Part shown: positions 1 through 8,694 of the stretch, piece after piece
Layout of the letters: each line of letters starts with the position of its first letter
Numbering within the stretch: the first letter of the stretch is position 1
Origin: a delta proteobacterium MLS_D
GTDB taxonomy: Bacteria; Desulfobacterota; Syntrophia; Syntrophales; UBA2210
Direction: 5' to 3'
Assembly: GCA_002030015.1 (NCBI GenBank)
Contig: LQBH01000035.1
Location: forward strand, 1-64,000
Length of the DNA stretch: 64,000 nt
The notes under the pieces: generated by a model
What the model was told of the DNA's origin: nothing
Database searches by the model: none
The model's input: only the letters and a program-made list of their open reading frames with translations
Program-made: the position numbers and the translations under genes

Positions 1-318
1 GTCGCCAAAAACTATCTGTCCAAGGATGAGTTGGCATCACTTGGACGTATCGTCAACGCCTATCTGGATCTGGCCGAGGAGCGCGCAAAGCGGAAAATCC
101 CCATGACCATGGAGGACTGGGCCAGGCGGTTGGATATGTTTCTGGAATTTGACGACCGTGAGATTCTGCAGGACAGCGGCAAGGTGACTGCCAGGCTGGC
201 TAAGACCCATGCCGGGGATGAATTTGAAAAGTACCGCATTGTGCAGGACCGCTTTTTCGAGAGCGACTTTGACCGGGTGATCAAGCAGCTGGAAGAGAAA
301 GATGAAGAAGATGAATAG
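1..318 (+). CDS. RhuM-family protein, 3' part only
   Basis: The reading frame is already open at base 1, so only the last 105 residues are present and the true start lies outside the window. The segment with LSKDEL, then a YLDLAEERA helix, IPMTMEDWA and a C-terminal FEKYR...FESDFDR stretch matches my recollection of the C-terminal half of virulence RhuM proteins, a family found in genomic islands and named from Salmonella. The biochemical function of the family is not settled. The tail is highly charged and ends in an acidic KDEEDE-type cluster. A tRNA T-arm-like sequence 45 bases downstream fits an island context but does not prove it. The family call is fairly sure; the role is unknown. Confidence 0.75.
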   Translation, partial: VAKNYLSKDELASLGRIVNAYLDLAEERAKRKIPMTMEDWARRLDMFLEFDDREILQDSGKVTARLAKTHAGDEFEKYRIVQDRFFESDFDRVIKQLEEKDEEDE

Positions 319-744
319 AGGCTTTCAGACTCGGGTTGTGATATCACCGCGTTTGATGTGCAAACGGGAATCGAACCCACGTCCGTTCTCTGTTTGGGGA
401 AAATGTGGAGAAAACGATTTCCCGCAAGGGACGCGGAGAATGGGGGATTGAGACATCGTAAAGCACTGTAATCAAATGATTTATTATGTTTCAGCGCGTA
501 TGAGACGGATTTGCCGGAAGGCGGCAAGCCCTCCACCATTCATACACACTGCGAAATCTTTTATAATACCGCCTTTTGTCATTCCTGGCACGGGCAGATA
601 TCTTCACCGCGCCATCACGGGGAAGTTTTCAGCCCCGCGCGAAGCAGAGCGGAACGAAAACGGCCGTGTCTCACCGGCAGTTTTCACCGGCGAAAACACG
701 GCCTCGTTCTCGTTATGCTTTCCGGACGCTTGTAACTGTTACAA
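319..744. other. Intergenic region without a recognisable gene
   Basis: I see no credible gene here. It contains a T-arm-like sequence (about 364-385) and a long hairpin at 652-709, listed separately. Short open frames on both strands have no recognisable domain and no good ribosome binding site. Confidence 0.6.
652..709 (-). terminator. Hairpin downstream of the CoA-transferase gene
   Basis: Outer arms GAACGA/TCGTTC and inner arms GGCCGTGT/ACACGGCC fold into a long interrupted stem. It lies 36 bases past the minus-strand stop codon at 745. There is no strong U-run, so it may be a terminator or an mRNA 3'-end stabiliser. Confidence 0.5.
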
Positions 745-1935
745 TCAGAAAGCTCCGTCGTCCCGAAATGCCTTCATGTCCTCATCGGAATAACCCAGAT
801 CCTTCAGTATCTCTTCATTATGTTCCCCGAGAAGCGGGGCGGCGGTCCTGACGCTTCCCGGTGTCCCGTGAAGTTTTATAGGCACTCCCTGGATTTTTAT
901 ATTCCCAAGTTTCGGGTGCTCTACCTCCACGATCATTTCACGGGCAGCGGTGTGGGGATGATTTACTACGTCATCAACATTCAAAATCGGGGCCCCGGGA
1001 ATCCCGGCTTCTTCAAGCAGGCTTTCCAGTTCTTTCACCGATTTTGTAGCAGCCCAGTCGTCCATGATGCTTTTTAATTCAGGGATATAATTATTCACCC
1101 GGTCGTTATTCGATGCAAAACGGGGGTCCTCTGCCAGTCCCGGCTGACCCATGACGTCACACAGCCGCGACCACAGCGCGTCCGTTCCAACGCCCAGGAA
1201 AAAGTATCCATCGCTACACGTATACATGTCAAACGGCGCGATGGCGGGATCAGCGTTTCCGACTCTTTCGGGAACTTTGCCGTCAATAGTATACGTCACG
1301 ATAGCATTTTCCAGCGTGGAAAAAATCGCATCCTGCATGGACACTTCGATTCGCTGGCCCTTTCCGGTTTTGCTCCGACTATGTAATGCCATCATTATTC
1401 CTAAAGCCATGTAGGTCCCTGTGAAAGTATCCGCGACAGACGGACCTACCTTGGTCGGAGGTGCATCGGGAAATCCCGTGATACTGACGATTCCTCCCAT
1501 TGATTGAGCAATAATATCGTACGCCGGTCTCGATGCCAGTGGGCCGTATGTGCCGAAGCCAGTTGCCTGGGCATAGACGAGACGAGGATATTTTTCCTTC
1601 AAAACGTCCCAGCCGAATCCCAGTCTCTCAAGCGTCCCGGGCCTGAAGTTTTCTACCAGCACATCCGCTGTTTCCAGTAATTTAGCGAATATTTCTTTCC
1701 CTTTCTCAGACCGCAGATTTAATTCCATGCCTTTTTTGTTGCGGTTCAGAAAAGCGTAGTAGCCGCTCTCGCCGTTTTTCAGCGGTGGAAAATACCGTGA
1801 CTGCTCTCCCCGTCCGGGAGGTTCGATTTTTATTACGTCCGCCCCGTGATCCGCCAGATGCATCGTGCAAAAGGGACCGTTATATACGTGTGTCATATCG
1901 ACCACTTTTATGCCGTCCAAAGCGCCTTTAGTCAT
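745..1935 (-). CDS. Family III (CaiB/BaiF) CoA-transferase
   Basis: Transfers CoA between acyl groups and free acids; in this operon it would activate the acid that the neighbouring ammonia-lyase uses. The protein is 396 residues, normal for the family. It starts with the typical LDGIKVVDMTHV strand and has the VENFRPG motif near residue 95. Asp169 in SVADTFTG falls exactly at the position of the catalytic aspartate of formyl-CoA transferase. The start at 1935 is chosen because a GGGAGG site lies just upstream; the frame stays open for 25 more codons but has no such site. It is the last gene of a three-gene minus-strand set after the carrier and the ammonia-lyase, with a 287-base gap before it that may hold a second promoter. 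The substrate is not readable from sequence; beta-alanine or 3-aminobutyrate is inferred from the neighbour. Confidence 0.88.
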   Translation of the reverse strand: MTKGALDGIKVVDMTHVYNGPFCTMHLADHGADVIKIEPPGRGEQSRYFPPLKNGESGYYAFLNRNKKGMELNLRSEKGKEIFAKLLETADVLVENFRPGTLERLGFGWDVLKEKYPRLVYAQATGFGTYGPLASRPAYDIIAQSMGGIVSITGFPDAPPTKVGPSVADTFTGTYMALGIMMALHSRSKTGKGQRIEVSMQDAIFSTLENAIVTYTIDGKVPERVGNADPAIAPFDMYTCSDGYFFLGVGTDALWSRLCDVMGQPGLAEDPRFASNNDRVNNYIPELKSIMDDWAATKSVKELESLLEEAGIPGAPILNVDDVVNHPHTAAREMIVEVEHPKLGNIKIQGVPIKLHGTPGSVRTAAPLLGEHNEEILKDLGYSDEDMKAFRDDGAF

Positions 1936-2222
1936 TCTTTTCCTCCCTCTATGTGTTTTTAAAACCACTTTTTGTCGATGGCTCGAGTATTTATTTTCCT
2001 CACTATGCATTGCGTCTTTTCAGGATCTCATGGTGTCGGCATCGCAAACACCCGAAACAATTCCGGGAGCAACGCAGCTTTTTAAACCGGCAGGAGCAGG
2101 CATCCCGCGGGACGGGTATCGGGAAGTTCAGCGGCGTATCACCGGCACACGCCCTTCCGTGTTCGCCGCCGCATTTCCCGATCCGCCGATGAAGGTCCGC
2201 TTTATCCTTCCCGTCACATTTC

Positions 2223-2636
2223 CTACAGCAGTTCTTCGTGAGAAATCTGCGCTCCTCGCTGGCACTCTTTAGGAACAACACAAACCCCGGTAGCCCTGGC
2301 AACCAGAACCGGTTCGCTCAATACGTCGCAGGCGGAAGGATATTCGGCATCCTTGACCGGCTGTGCCACCTTCCAGACCTCAAATTCCATTGTTCGAGAG
2401 GTGTTTCCCATCTTGGTAAACCAGCCCACGGCCTCGATAAAGTCACCCGCATATACCGGAGCCAGGAACTCTGCGTTTTCGTACGCCCTGAACAATCCTT
2501 CATCTCCGTCGCTCCAAATGAGCAACTCGGTCGCCACGTCACCCATCAAATCAAGCATATGGGAACCATTAACAAGACCGCCCGCGTAGTGCGCGTCGTG
2601 TTCACTCATTCTCAGTCTGATCATTGCTTTTTTCAT
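2223..2636 (-). CDS. Beta-aminoacyl-CoA ammonia-lyase (beta-alanyl-CoA / 3-aminobutyryl-CoA type)
   Basis: A 137-residue single hotdog-fold protein. It resembles the Clostridium propionicum beta-alanyl-CoA:ammonia lyase and the 3-aminobutyryl-CoA ammonia lyase (Kal) of lysine fermenters. Shared blocks as I recall them are DAHYxGxLVNG (residues 14-24), GDVxTEL (32-38), a D-G-D loop near 43-45, EF.APVY.GDF (56-66), GNTS (about 77-80), the RATG block in the C-terminal third, and the closing CQRG. Glu56 aligns with the glutamate reported as catalytic in the C. propionicum enzyme (from memory). The reaction removes NH3 to give an enoyl-CoA: acrylyl-CoA from beta-alanyl-CoA or crotonyl-CoA from 3-aminobutyryl-CoA. 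It sits between an amino-acid carrier and a CoA-transferase, which supports this reading. Which of the two substrates is used cannot be told from sequence. Confidence 0.85.
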   Translation of the reverse strand: MKKAMIRLRMSEHDAHYAGGLVNGSHMLDLMGDVATELLIWSDGDEGLFRAYENAEFLAPVYAGDFIEAVGWFTKMGNTSRTMEFEVWKVAQPVKDAEYPSACDVLSEPVLVARATGVCVVPKECQRGAQISHEELL

Positions 2637-2797
2637 CGTGCATTCCTCCTGTTACAGTACCGGCGAGGGGACATCCCTCTGTACCGATGTTATTGAGACG
2701 CCTTATCTTCACGATCTCCACGGTCGGCGGAAGGACAGGGTGAACTTTCACCGAATAACGGGAAAGACTCCCAGGCATCTCGTGAAACATTCAATCG

Positions 2798-2837
2798 CTT
2801 CAGGAAAGACCGTCTCACCGGGCGGCCTTCCCTGAAG
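2798..2837 (-). other. Intercistronic hairpin within the catabolic operon
   Basis: Arms CTTCAGG and CCTGAAG are extended by AAG/CTT and CCG/CGG with single mismatches, giving about 13 base pairs around a 10-base loop. It lies between the carrier stop (2887) and the ammonia-lyase start (2636). It has no clear U-run, so partial termination or RNA processing are both possible. Confidence 0.45.
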
Positions 2838-2886
2838 TCCTGAAGTTTAAAAGAAAACGGCGTCACGTATTTCGTGATACCGGCGA

Positions 2887-4215
2887 CTAATTCGCCGGCT
2901 CCGCTTCATTGCGTTTTTTGTAATAGAAATGACCTATCAGGGCGCCGATAACCGCCAGCGTTATCCAGCCGAAACCCGCTCCTCCGAGGGGGAAGAGAGC
3001 TTTTACATGCTCCAGGGTCACGCCCCCACCCATCAGATTTGCGTAACCGATGAGACCGTCAAACAGTCCCCAGGCAAACGCACCGATTGTTCCTCCGGTC
3101 CGCGCGCCCCTCAGGTTAGGCGCCAGCAGAATAAAGAGAACCAGAACGATTGCGGGTGGATAAATAATATCCAGGATCGGTGCGGTTAACGTGATGATCT
3201 GCGTCAGACCGATCATGCTTACCAGGCAGCTGGCAGCCAGGGTCACGATGGCGCAGTTCCTGTAACCGATCTTGCCCTGACTGGCCTCCTCGAAATAGGA
3301 CGCCGTGCCTCCACCCAGGCCGACCGCCGTCGTCAGGGCCGCGAAAATGAGGGCTATGTTGAAAATGGTGCCGCCAACCTGGCCCCAGGAATTGATGATG
3401 ACGGTCGCGTAAAGACGAGCGTAGGAAACATCTTTGAACATATCCCCCGTATTCGCCCCCACGATCATCTGAAAGAAATGGCTCGTGCCCAGAATGATAA
3501 AACCGATTATTCCGGCCATGGCCAGGTATTTGCTCACCTTGCCTGCCGCGACCTTTTTACCCTGCGTCAGTGTCGCGATGACGATGCCGGCAAACATGAG
3601 CGCCGCCGGCAGGTCCATGGTCTGATAACCGTTTATGAATCCGTAATAAAAAGGACTTTCGGTGAAAGCAGGCTCCACCCAGCTCGACAGGGGCTGGAGC
3701 ATACTTTTAACAACCACGGCGATAACGGTTAAAATCAGGACGGGAAGCAAATATTTCGAAATTTTATCGATGATCTCTTCCTTCTTGAAGAGGAACCAGT
3801 AAGCGACCAGGTAATAAACGATAGTAAATATGGCCATGGGAATAAAAGGAGAATGTTCCACGCCCAGCAGCTGACAGATAGCGTCCCATGAGGCCGCGCT
3901 CATTCTTGGAATAACAAACAATGGTCCGAGAACCAGGACTGTCAGGCCGCCGAAAATCTGCGCGAACCGTGGACCGACTGAATAGGCGAGCTTGAACAGG
4001 GACCCTTCCCTGGCCACCGCCAGGTAGCCCATAGCCGGGAAAAGAATACCCGAGATAAATACCCCGAGATAGGCGAGCAGCACGGTGTTCCCGCTCTGCT
4101 GACCCCACGTTACCGGCCACAACATGCATGATGCACCGAAATGCATCGCGAAAACCGACCCACCGATGGCCAGTAATGCCAATGGTGTAATGCCACTAGA
4201 GGAATTGTTGTTCAT
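2887..4215 (-). CDS. BrnQ-like (LIVCS family) Na+/amino-acid carrier
   Basis: A 442-residue membrane protein with about 12 hydrophobic segments. The first, with FAMHFGASCMLWPVTWGQQSG-type sequence (about residues 17-37), matches the start of branched-chain amino-acid carriers of the LIVCS family, which import leucine, isoleucine or valine with Na+ or H+. The tail is short, basic and cytoplasmic (YYKKRNE). The start at 4215 follows a GGGAGA site; upstream in-frame sequence is low-complexity basic and unlikely to be coding. It is the first gene after the sigma54-type promoter at 4475-4490, leaving a leader of roughly 250 bases. Since the next two genes handle a beta-amino acid, it may import beta-alanine or 3-aminobutyrate instead of a branched-chain amino acid; that is inference. 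Confidence 0.78.
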   Translation of the reverse strand: MNNNSSSGITPLALLAIGGSVFAMHFGASCMLWPVTWGQQSGNTVLLAYLGVFISGILFPAMGYLAVAREGSLFKLAYSVGPRFAQIFGGLTVLVLGPLFVIPRMSAASWDAICQLLGVEHSPFIPMAIFTIVYYLVAYWFLFKKEEIIDKISKYLLPVLILTVIAVVVKSMLQPLSSWVEPAFTESPFYYGFINGYQTMDLPAALMFAGIVIATLTQGKKVAAGKVSKYLAMAGIIGFIILGTSHFFQMIVGANTGDMFKDVSYARLYATVIINSWGQVGGTIFNIALIFAALTTAVGLGGGTASYFEEASQGKIGYRNCAIVTLAASCLVSMIGLTQIITLTAPILDIIYPPAIVLVLFILLAPNLRGARTGGTIGAFAWGLFDGLIGYANLMGGGVTLEHVKALFPLGGAGFGWITLAVIGALIGHFYYKKRNEAEPAN

Positions 4216-4474
4216 CGTTCTCCCTTTCCTTTCGTCATGATTTTGAACAGCCGAATCGCGAACCAGGCGTCGGGAAAAGCCGTGGTGTCGAGTCCCTCCC
4301 GTTTCCTGCCGCGAAACGTTTCCTGCCGATACCTGCTCCCTTCTGTGTTGACGCCGTAAAAACAGCCTTGAACCGGATACGCCGTCGACCGTATCCTGTC
4401 CGGCCACCCGCGCACTGCGCGTCACCCGGTTCCTGCTTGTTCAAAAACACCTGCAGTTTGCTGACTGGAGAAAT

Positions 4475-4490
4475 GGCAAGATGCATGCCA
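4475..4490 (-). promoter_or_regulatory. Sigma54 (-24/-12) promoter for the catabolic operon
   Basis: Read on the minus strand the sequence is TGGCATGCATCTTGCC. Against the consensus TGGCACGNNNNTTGCW it has GG at -24, GC at -12 and the correct spacing, with a single base off in each box. It faces the carrier gene at 4215 and sits next to a sigma54-activator gene, which is the expected arrangement. Confidence 0.8.
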
Positions 4491-4622
4491 TAGCGAAAAA
4501 ATGAAAATAATCAATGCATTAGGGGTTATTTCGGGATCAACGGATCATGTGCCGTATTGAAACAGTCCTTGCGCTTTTTTTACCTAACTGTTATGCGGAG
4601 CAAGGAAAACATAAGAACGTTT

Positions 4623-4646
4623 CACAATGAAACATGTTTCATTGTG
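4623..4646. promoter_or_regulatory. 24-bp perfect palindrome, probable activator (UAS) site
   Basis: The half-site CACAATGAAACA is followed directly by its exact reverse complement. It lies about 140 bp upstream of the -24/-12 promoter, the usual distance for a sigma54 enhancer site, and about 250 bp before the divergent activator gene. The TGAAACA half-site also occurs alone at 4558-4564. I read it as the binding site of the activator encoded at 4893-6782. Confidence 0.7.
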
Positions 4647-4892
4647 GTTCGGAAAAAATGGCGGCCGCTTCGACGGCTCTGCCGTCTACAGCTTCAATCT
4701 GTCAGAAAATCCTGAGCATTTGGTTGTTGTAGCCGGCAACAGGACCCGGTGCCGTCGGATCCCCAGAGAGGCGGTTTCCACCGCTGAAGGTTCCGGACGC
4801 TCCGCGTGACCGGGAATTGAACAGTGGCCGCTTTGCAGAGTTCAGGGCGCCTGGCGCGGCATACGCGGCAGGTTGTGATTCAGGTTGATTGA

Positions 4893-6782
4893 ATGACTCG
4901 TAGTAAGCACAGTATTGAAAAAGCCTCACGAACACCCGAGAACCATTACGACGATATCACGAAGAACCCTGATAATGAATCCACTGAACGGGTTGAGCTG
5001 TCGTATCTCGTTGAGGGACTACGGGACATTTTACGGTTAAATGTCTTTTTTTCAGGCACTGTTTTTGTATGCGATGAAAAGGGCGGAATTGTTTTTACCG
5101 AAGACGGGCAGAAACTGTTACGCGCGGTTCCCGGTCATCAATGCTGGCTGGAACAGAGCATGGGAACCAACGCGATAGGCCGGGCGATACGCGAACTCCA
5201 AACAACGGTTATCACAGGTAAAAAACATCAAAAATCTGAACTGCGCGACGCTGTTACCATTGGTGTTCCCGTCCTCATCGACAACCGCCTTATCGGATGC
5301 GTCGGGTTTCTTGATTCCGTCGGAAACAGGGTCGACATCGGGCTTGTGGAGAAATTCATCGAAAGCGCCGTGTTCGCCACAAAAAAAATAATAGAAGCCA
5401 GAAAAAAGGTGGATGAAGTTTTTCTCCTCAAAAATTTTCTGAATGATTACGATGAAAATAGTGCCGCGATGGTCTGGAACGCAAACGGAACAATCTGCCA
5501 GATTAATAAACTGGCTGAAATCATGCTGGGAATGCCGCGCGAAGAACTGATTGGTTCTCACATCGACGATTATCTCGATGATCACTGCACCCGACTCATG
5601 GTTGAAACTGCATTGAGGAACGTAACCCTTCACACATCCCGTGGCGACACAATCGTTAATGCGTTCATTCGCCCGCAGTTATTCAACGCCCGATTGCTCG
5701 GCTGGAGTTTTTCATTTGAACCGGCGGGGTCAAAGGACGTGTCGGCCCTCACTTCACCCTGCCACTATGAATTCAGCAATATTATCGGCAAAAATAAAGA
5801 TTTGATCCGCCTGTTGAAAACGGCGCGGAGGATTGCGGACAGTCCGTCCAATATACTTGTCAGTGGTGAAAGCGGAACAGGCAAGGAACTCGTTGTCCAG
5901 GCGATTCACCGGGCCGGTTCACGGTGCCGGGGGCCCTTCGTGCCGATAAATTGCTCGGCCATACCAAAGGAATTGATGGAAACGGAATTATTCGGATACG
6001 CCGAGGGAGCTTTTACCGGCGCGAAAAAAGGGGGAGTGGCGGGAAAGTTTGTTCAGGCGAACGGCGGAACGCTGTTTCTGGATGAAATCGGCGATATGCC
6101 CTATGATCTACAGCCGAAACTGTTGCGCGCCATTCAGGAAAGGCAGGTGATACCGATAGGCGGAAATAAGTCCATTCCGATTGATATTCGTCTTATCTGT
6201 GCCTCCAATCAGGATCTGGAACAGTTAGTCGCGGAAAACCGGTTTCGCGCCGATCTGTATTACAGGCTCAATGTTATCACGTTGCAGGTGCCGGCTCTTC
6301 GCGAAAGAAAGGATGATATTCCGATTCTTGCCGACTATTTCATTGATCGTTACAGCCGGCGCTTGAACAAACCAGGCCTGAAAGCAGACCAGCAGTTCAT
6401 CGATTATCTGGCCGATTATTCCTGGCCGGGCAATGTCCGTGAACTCGAAAACATTATCGAACGAGCGGTCAATCTTGCCAACGAGACGCTCACCCCCGAA
6501 TTGCTTCCATCCGAGATCAGGAATTTTCATCAGGAAAAGGACCAATCGGGGCCGGATCATGATGACAGCGACGCCCGAAACGATGTTGTCCCGATGGCAG
6601 TGATGGAAAAGCAGTTGATTCAAAAAGCGTTGATCCGCTTCGAAGGAAATATATCCCAGGCTTCGTCGGCTCTCGGTATCGGCCGTACCACGTTGTACCG
6701 TAAAATCAAGAAGTTCGGCCTGACCGGGTATGTCAGGAACGCGGATGAACATAGTGACGACATAAAGAACGATACATATTAG
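4893..6782 (+). CDS. Sigma54-dependent transcriptional activator, AcoR-like (GAF-PAS-AAA-Fis)
   Basis: A 629-residue enhancer-binding protein. An N-terminal GAF-type sensor region (about 45-165) carries the WLEQSMGTNAIG stretch typical of AcoR-like regulators. A PAS-like region follows (about 185-275), then the AAA+ domain (about 293-530) with Walker A GESGTGK (325-331), the sigma54-contacting GAFTGA loop (372-377) and Walker B TLFLDE (393-398). A Fis-type helix-turn-helix with ALGIGRTTLYRKIKK lies at 593-607. There is no receiver domain, so it should sense a small molecule directly and not be phosphorylated. It diverges from the catabolic operon, and the palindrome and -24/-12 promoter between them are its natural targets. 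A second recognisable sigma54 promoter for the gene itself was not seen. Confidence 0.93.
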   Translation: MTRSKHSIEKASRTPENHYDDITKNPDNESTERVELSYLVEGLRDILRLNVFFSGTVFVCDEKGGIVFTEDGQKLLRAVPGHQCWLEQSMGTNAIGRAIRELQTTVITGKKHQKSELRDAVTIGVPVLIDNRLIGCVGFLDSVGNRVDIGLVEKFIESAVFATKKIIEARKKVDEVFLLKNFLNDYDENSAAMVWNANGTICQINKLAEIMLGMPREELIGSHIDDYLDDHCTRLMVETALRNVTLHTSRGDTIVNAFIRPQLFNARLLGWSFSFEPAGSKDVSALTSPCHYEFSNIIGKNKDLIRLLKTARRIADSPSNILVSGESGTGKELVVQAIHRAGSRCRGPFVPINCSAIPKELMETELFGYAEGAFTGAKKGGVAGKFVQANGGTLFLDEIGDMPYDLQPKLLRAIQERQVIPIGGNKSIPIDIRLICASNQDLEQLVAENRFRADLYYRLNVITLQVPALRERKDDIPILADYFIDRYSRRLNKPGLKADQQFIDYLADYSWPGNVRELENIIERAVNLANETLTPELLPSEIRNFHQEKDQSGPDHDDSDARNDVVPMAVMEKQLIQKALIRFEGNISQASSALGIGRTTLYRKIKKFGLTGYVRNADEHSDDIKNDTY

Positions 6783-6822
6783 TTAACGATTATCGCGTTA
6801 TGAGAAAGGATTCCGAGGTGCC

Positions 6823-8601
6823 ATGAAAAACAGTATTCTCGCCCGCCTGCTGGCATATATACTTTCCACGTCTATTGTTCTTTTAATAGGAATAAGCACC
6901 CTGAATTATATCTGGGCTCAAAAAATGGTCGTGGATGTAAGCGAGAAGCGGGCCGCGGCCCTGGCGGATTCAGCCACAGCCCGGCTTGAAACATTCCTGC
7001 TTCTCAAGGGACAATACGCCTGGATGCTGGCGCAGAACGAGCAGATTCACGCCTTTGTGCAGAAAGTTTCCTCGCGGGACGAGGATCTCTCCCACGACGC
7101 CACGTACCACGAGATGCACACGTCTTTTGATCGTATCGTACAGCAGGATTCCGATATAAAACACGTGTATATCGCCGTCGAGAAAAGCCAGCGGTTATAC
7201 GGCAATATCGAATTTGACTATCCGCAAAATTATCGGGTCGGACCACGTCCCTGGTACAAGGCGGCGGTTAAGAACGGAAAGCTGTCCTTCACGCCTCCCT
7301 ATATCTGCCCGCTGACCGATTATCACGTGCTGACGGCTTCGGTTCCCCTCTACGACAGCGAAGGCGGACTGTTGGGCGTCGCTGCGGTCGATATCCTGGT
7401 CGATAAGGTCCAGGATATCGTCAACGATTTACATATATTCGAGAATGATTACGCCTTTCTCATCGATGACCAGGGAAACCCGATCGCCTATCCGAATAAT
7501 CGTCATGTCCAGCCACTCACCATGCTTGATGAATCGTATCCGCACATGAACAACGTTGTTGAAAACATGCTGAAGGGCAGGAAAGGAATGACAAAAATCG
7601 GCACTGATGAAAACACCAAGTACGTGTTTTTCGCCCCTATAAACCAAACGGGATGGTCCCTGGGATTCATGGTGCCGGTCGAGGAAGTAACCAGGCCCGT
7701 TCTCGCGCTCGGCAAGACATCGATAACAACGGTCATCATAGGCGTTTTTGTGCTTTTCATACTGATCACCGTTCTTACGTCCAGGATCACGAAACCCGTC
7801 AACAGATTGAGCCGGCTCATGAAAGACATAGCGGACGGTGATTATACCCTGCGAGCGGAGGTAAAGAACGACGACGAGATAGGTACGTTAAGCCGGAGTC
7901 TCAACAGTATGCTTGAGAAAAAACAGCTACTTATAAAACAGGTAAAGGAAAAGGCATACAAGATGGGCGTGGCGGGACACGAGCTGGCCATCACCATAGG
8001 AGAGGCCCGGACAACGTTGCCCATGGTCACCTCGGATCTGAGTACCGTCATCAAGAACCCGACATTGGACAAAAAGGAACGACGGCAGGAACAGCAGAGG
8101 TACTCCCAGGCCATGCGCGTATTCCTGGAACGTCTTTTCATGGTGAATTACTCTCATCGGTTGATCAACGCCCGGATAGAAGACCTCCAGGCACTCATGC
8201 AGGAAACCGCCGGAACAGGTATTCGTAACGACACAAACGCCCGGGCGGGAACCGGTTCTTCAGGTGAAAACAACGAACCGGTTCCGGGAATTTCGGACAT
8301 TCTCGATGAAATAAAGGAAGAAGTCGCCAAGGCATTGCGGCTGACGGAAACCATGCAGGGTGATTTCGAGGATATAAGCACGTCGATAGAAGAAACGTCC
8401 AAAGAACTCATCGACATTACCTCGATCCTCGAGATAGTGGGGACTCATCTGAAGAATATCTCTCTCATCCAGGCGGACTCCGTTGAGAGGGCAAGCAAGA
8501 CGTCGATTGAACTCGTTGAATGGTCGCAGGCCCTGCTTCAGCTTACATCAGCCTTCAAGATCGAGAACGGCTCAAGCAACGATAAGGAAACCGGCATTTA
8601 A
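6823..8601 (+). CDS. Cache/HAMP transmembrane sensor with a non-standard output region
   Basis: A 592-residue membrane sensor. A first membrane segment (about 8-30) precedes a large periplasmic dCache-type domain (about 35-290) with the RPWYKAA motif (142-148) and AAVDI (187-191), features of amino-acid-binding Cache domains. A second membrane helix (about 299-320) and a HAMP domain (about 321-373) follow. The remaining 220 residues are mostly helical and Ser/Thr/Glu-rich. I do not find the conserved hairpin-tip sequence of chemotaxis receptors, a kinase, a GGDEF or an EAL domain. It starts 40 bases after the activator gene with a GAGGTG site, so the two are probably cotranscribed. It may report the same ligand, but the output is unknown. 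Confidence 0.75.
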   Translation: MKNSILARLLAYILSTSIVLLIGISTLNYIWAQKMVVDVSEKRAAALADSATARLETFLLLKGQYAWMLAQNEQIHAFVQKVSSRDEDLSHDATYHEMHTSFDRIVQQDSDIKHVYIAVEKSQRLYGNIEFDYPQNYRVGPRPWYKAAVKNGKLSFTPPYICPLTDYHVLTASVPLYDSEGGLLGVAAVDILVDKVQDIVNDLHIFENDYAFLIDDQGNPIAYPNNRHVQPLTMLDESYPHMNNVVENMLKGRKGMTKIGTDENTKYVFFAPINQTGWSLGFMVPVEEVTRPVLALGKTSITTVIIGVFVLFILITVLTSRITKPVNRLSRLMKDIADGDYTLRAEVKNDDEIGTLSRSLNSMLEKKQLLIKQVKEKAYKMGVAGHELAITIGEARTTLPMVTSDLSTVIKNPTLDKKERRQEQQRYSQAMRVFLERLFMVNYSHRLINARIEDLQALMQETAGTGIRNDTNARAGTGSSGENNEPVPGISDILDEIKEEVAKALRLTETMQGDFEDISTSIEETSKELIDITSILEIVGTHLKNISLIQADSVERASKTSIELVEWSQALLQLTSAFKIENGSSNDKETGI

Positions 8602-8604
8602 TTC

Positions 8605-8633
8605 TTGATTTAAAAATAAATATTTTTCATAGT
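8605..8633 (+). promoter_or_regulatory. Possible sigma70 promoter before the acyltransferase gene
   Basis: TTGATT and CATAGT are separated by 17 bases in an AT-rich stretch unlike its surroundings, about 60 bases before the start at 8695. Confidence 0.4.
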
Positions 8634-8694
8634 ATTTCGCTTGCCGGCGACGGGATCCTTCAGTCAGCCGGGATTATTGACCATACGGATACTC

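Noticed and set aside
4623-4646. The palindrome as a transcription terminator
   Set aside because: It has no loop and no U-run, its centre is AT-rich, and it lies between divergent genes where a terminator is not expected.
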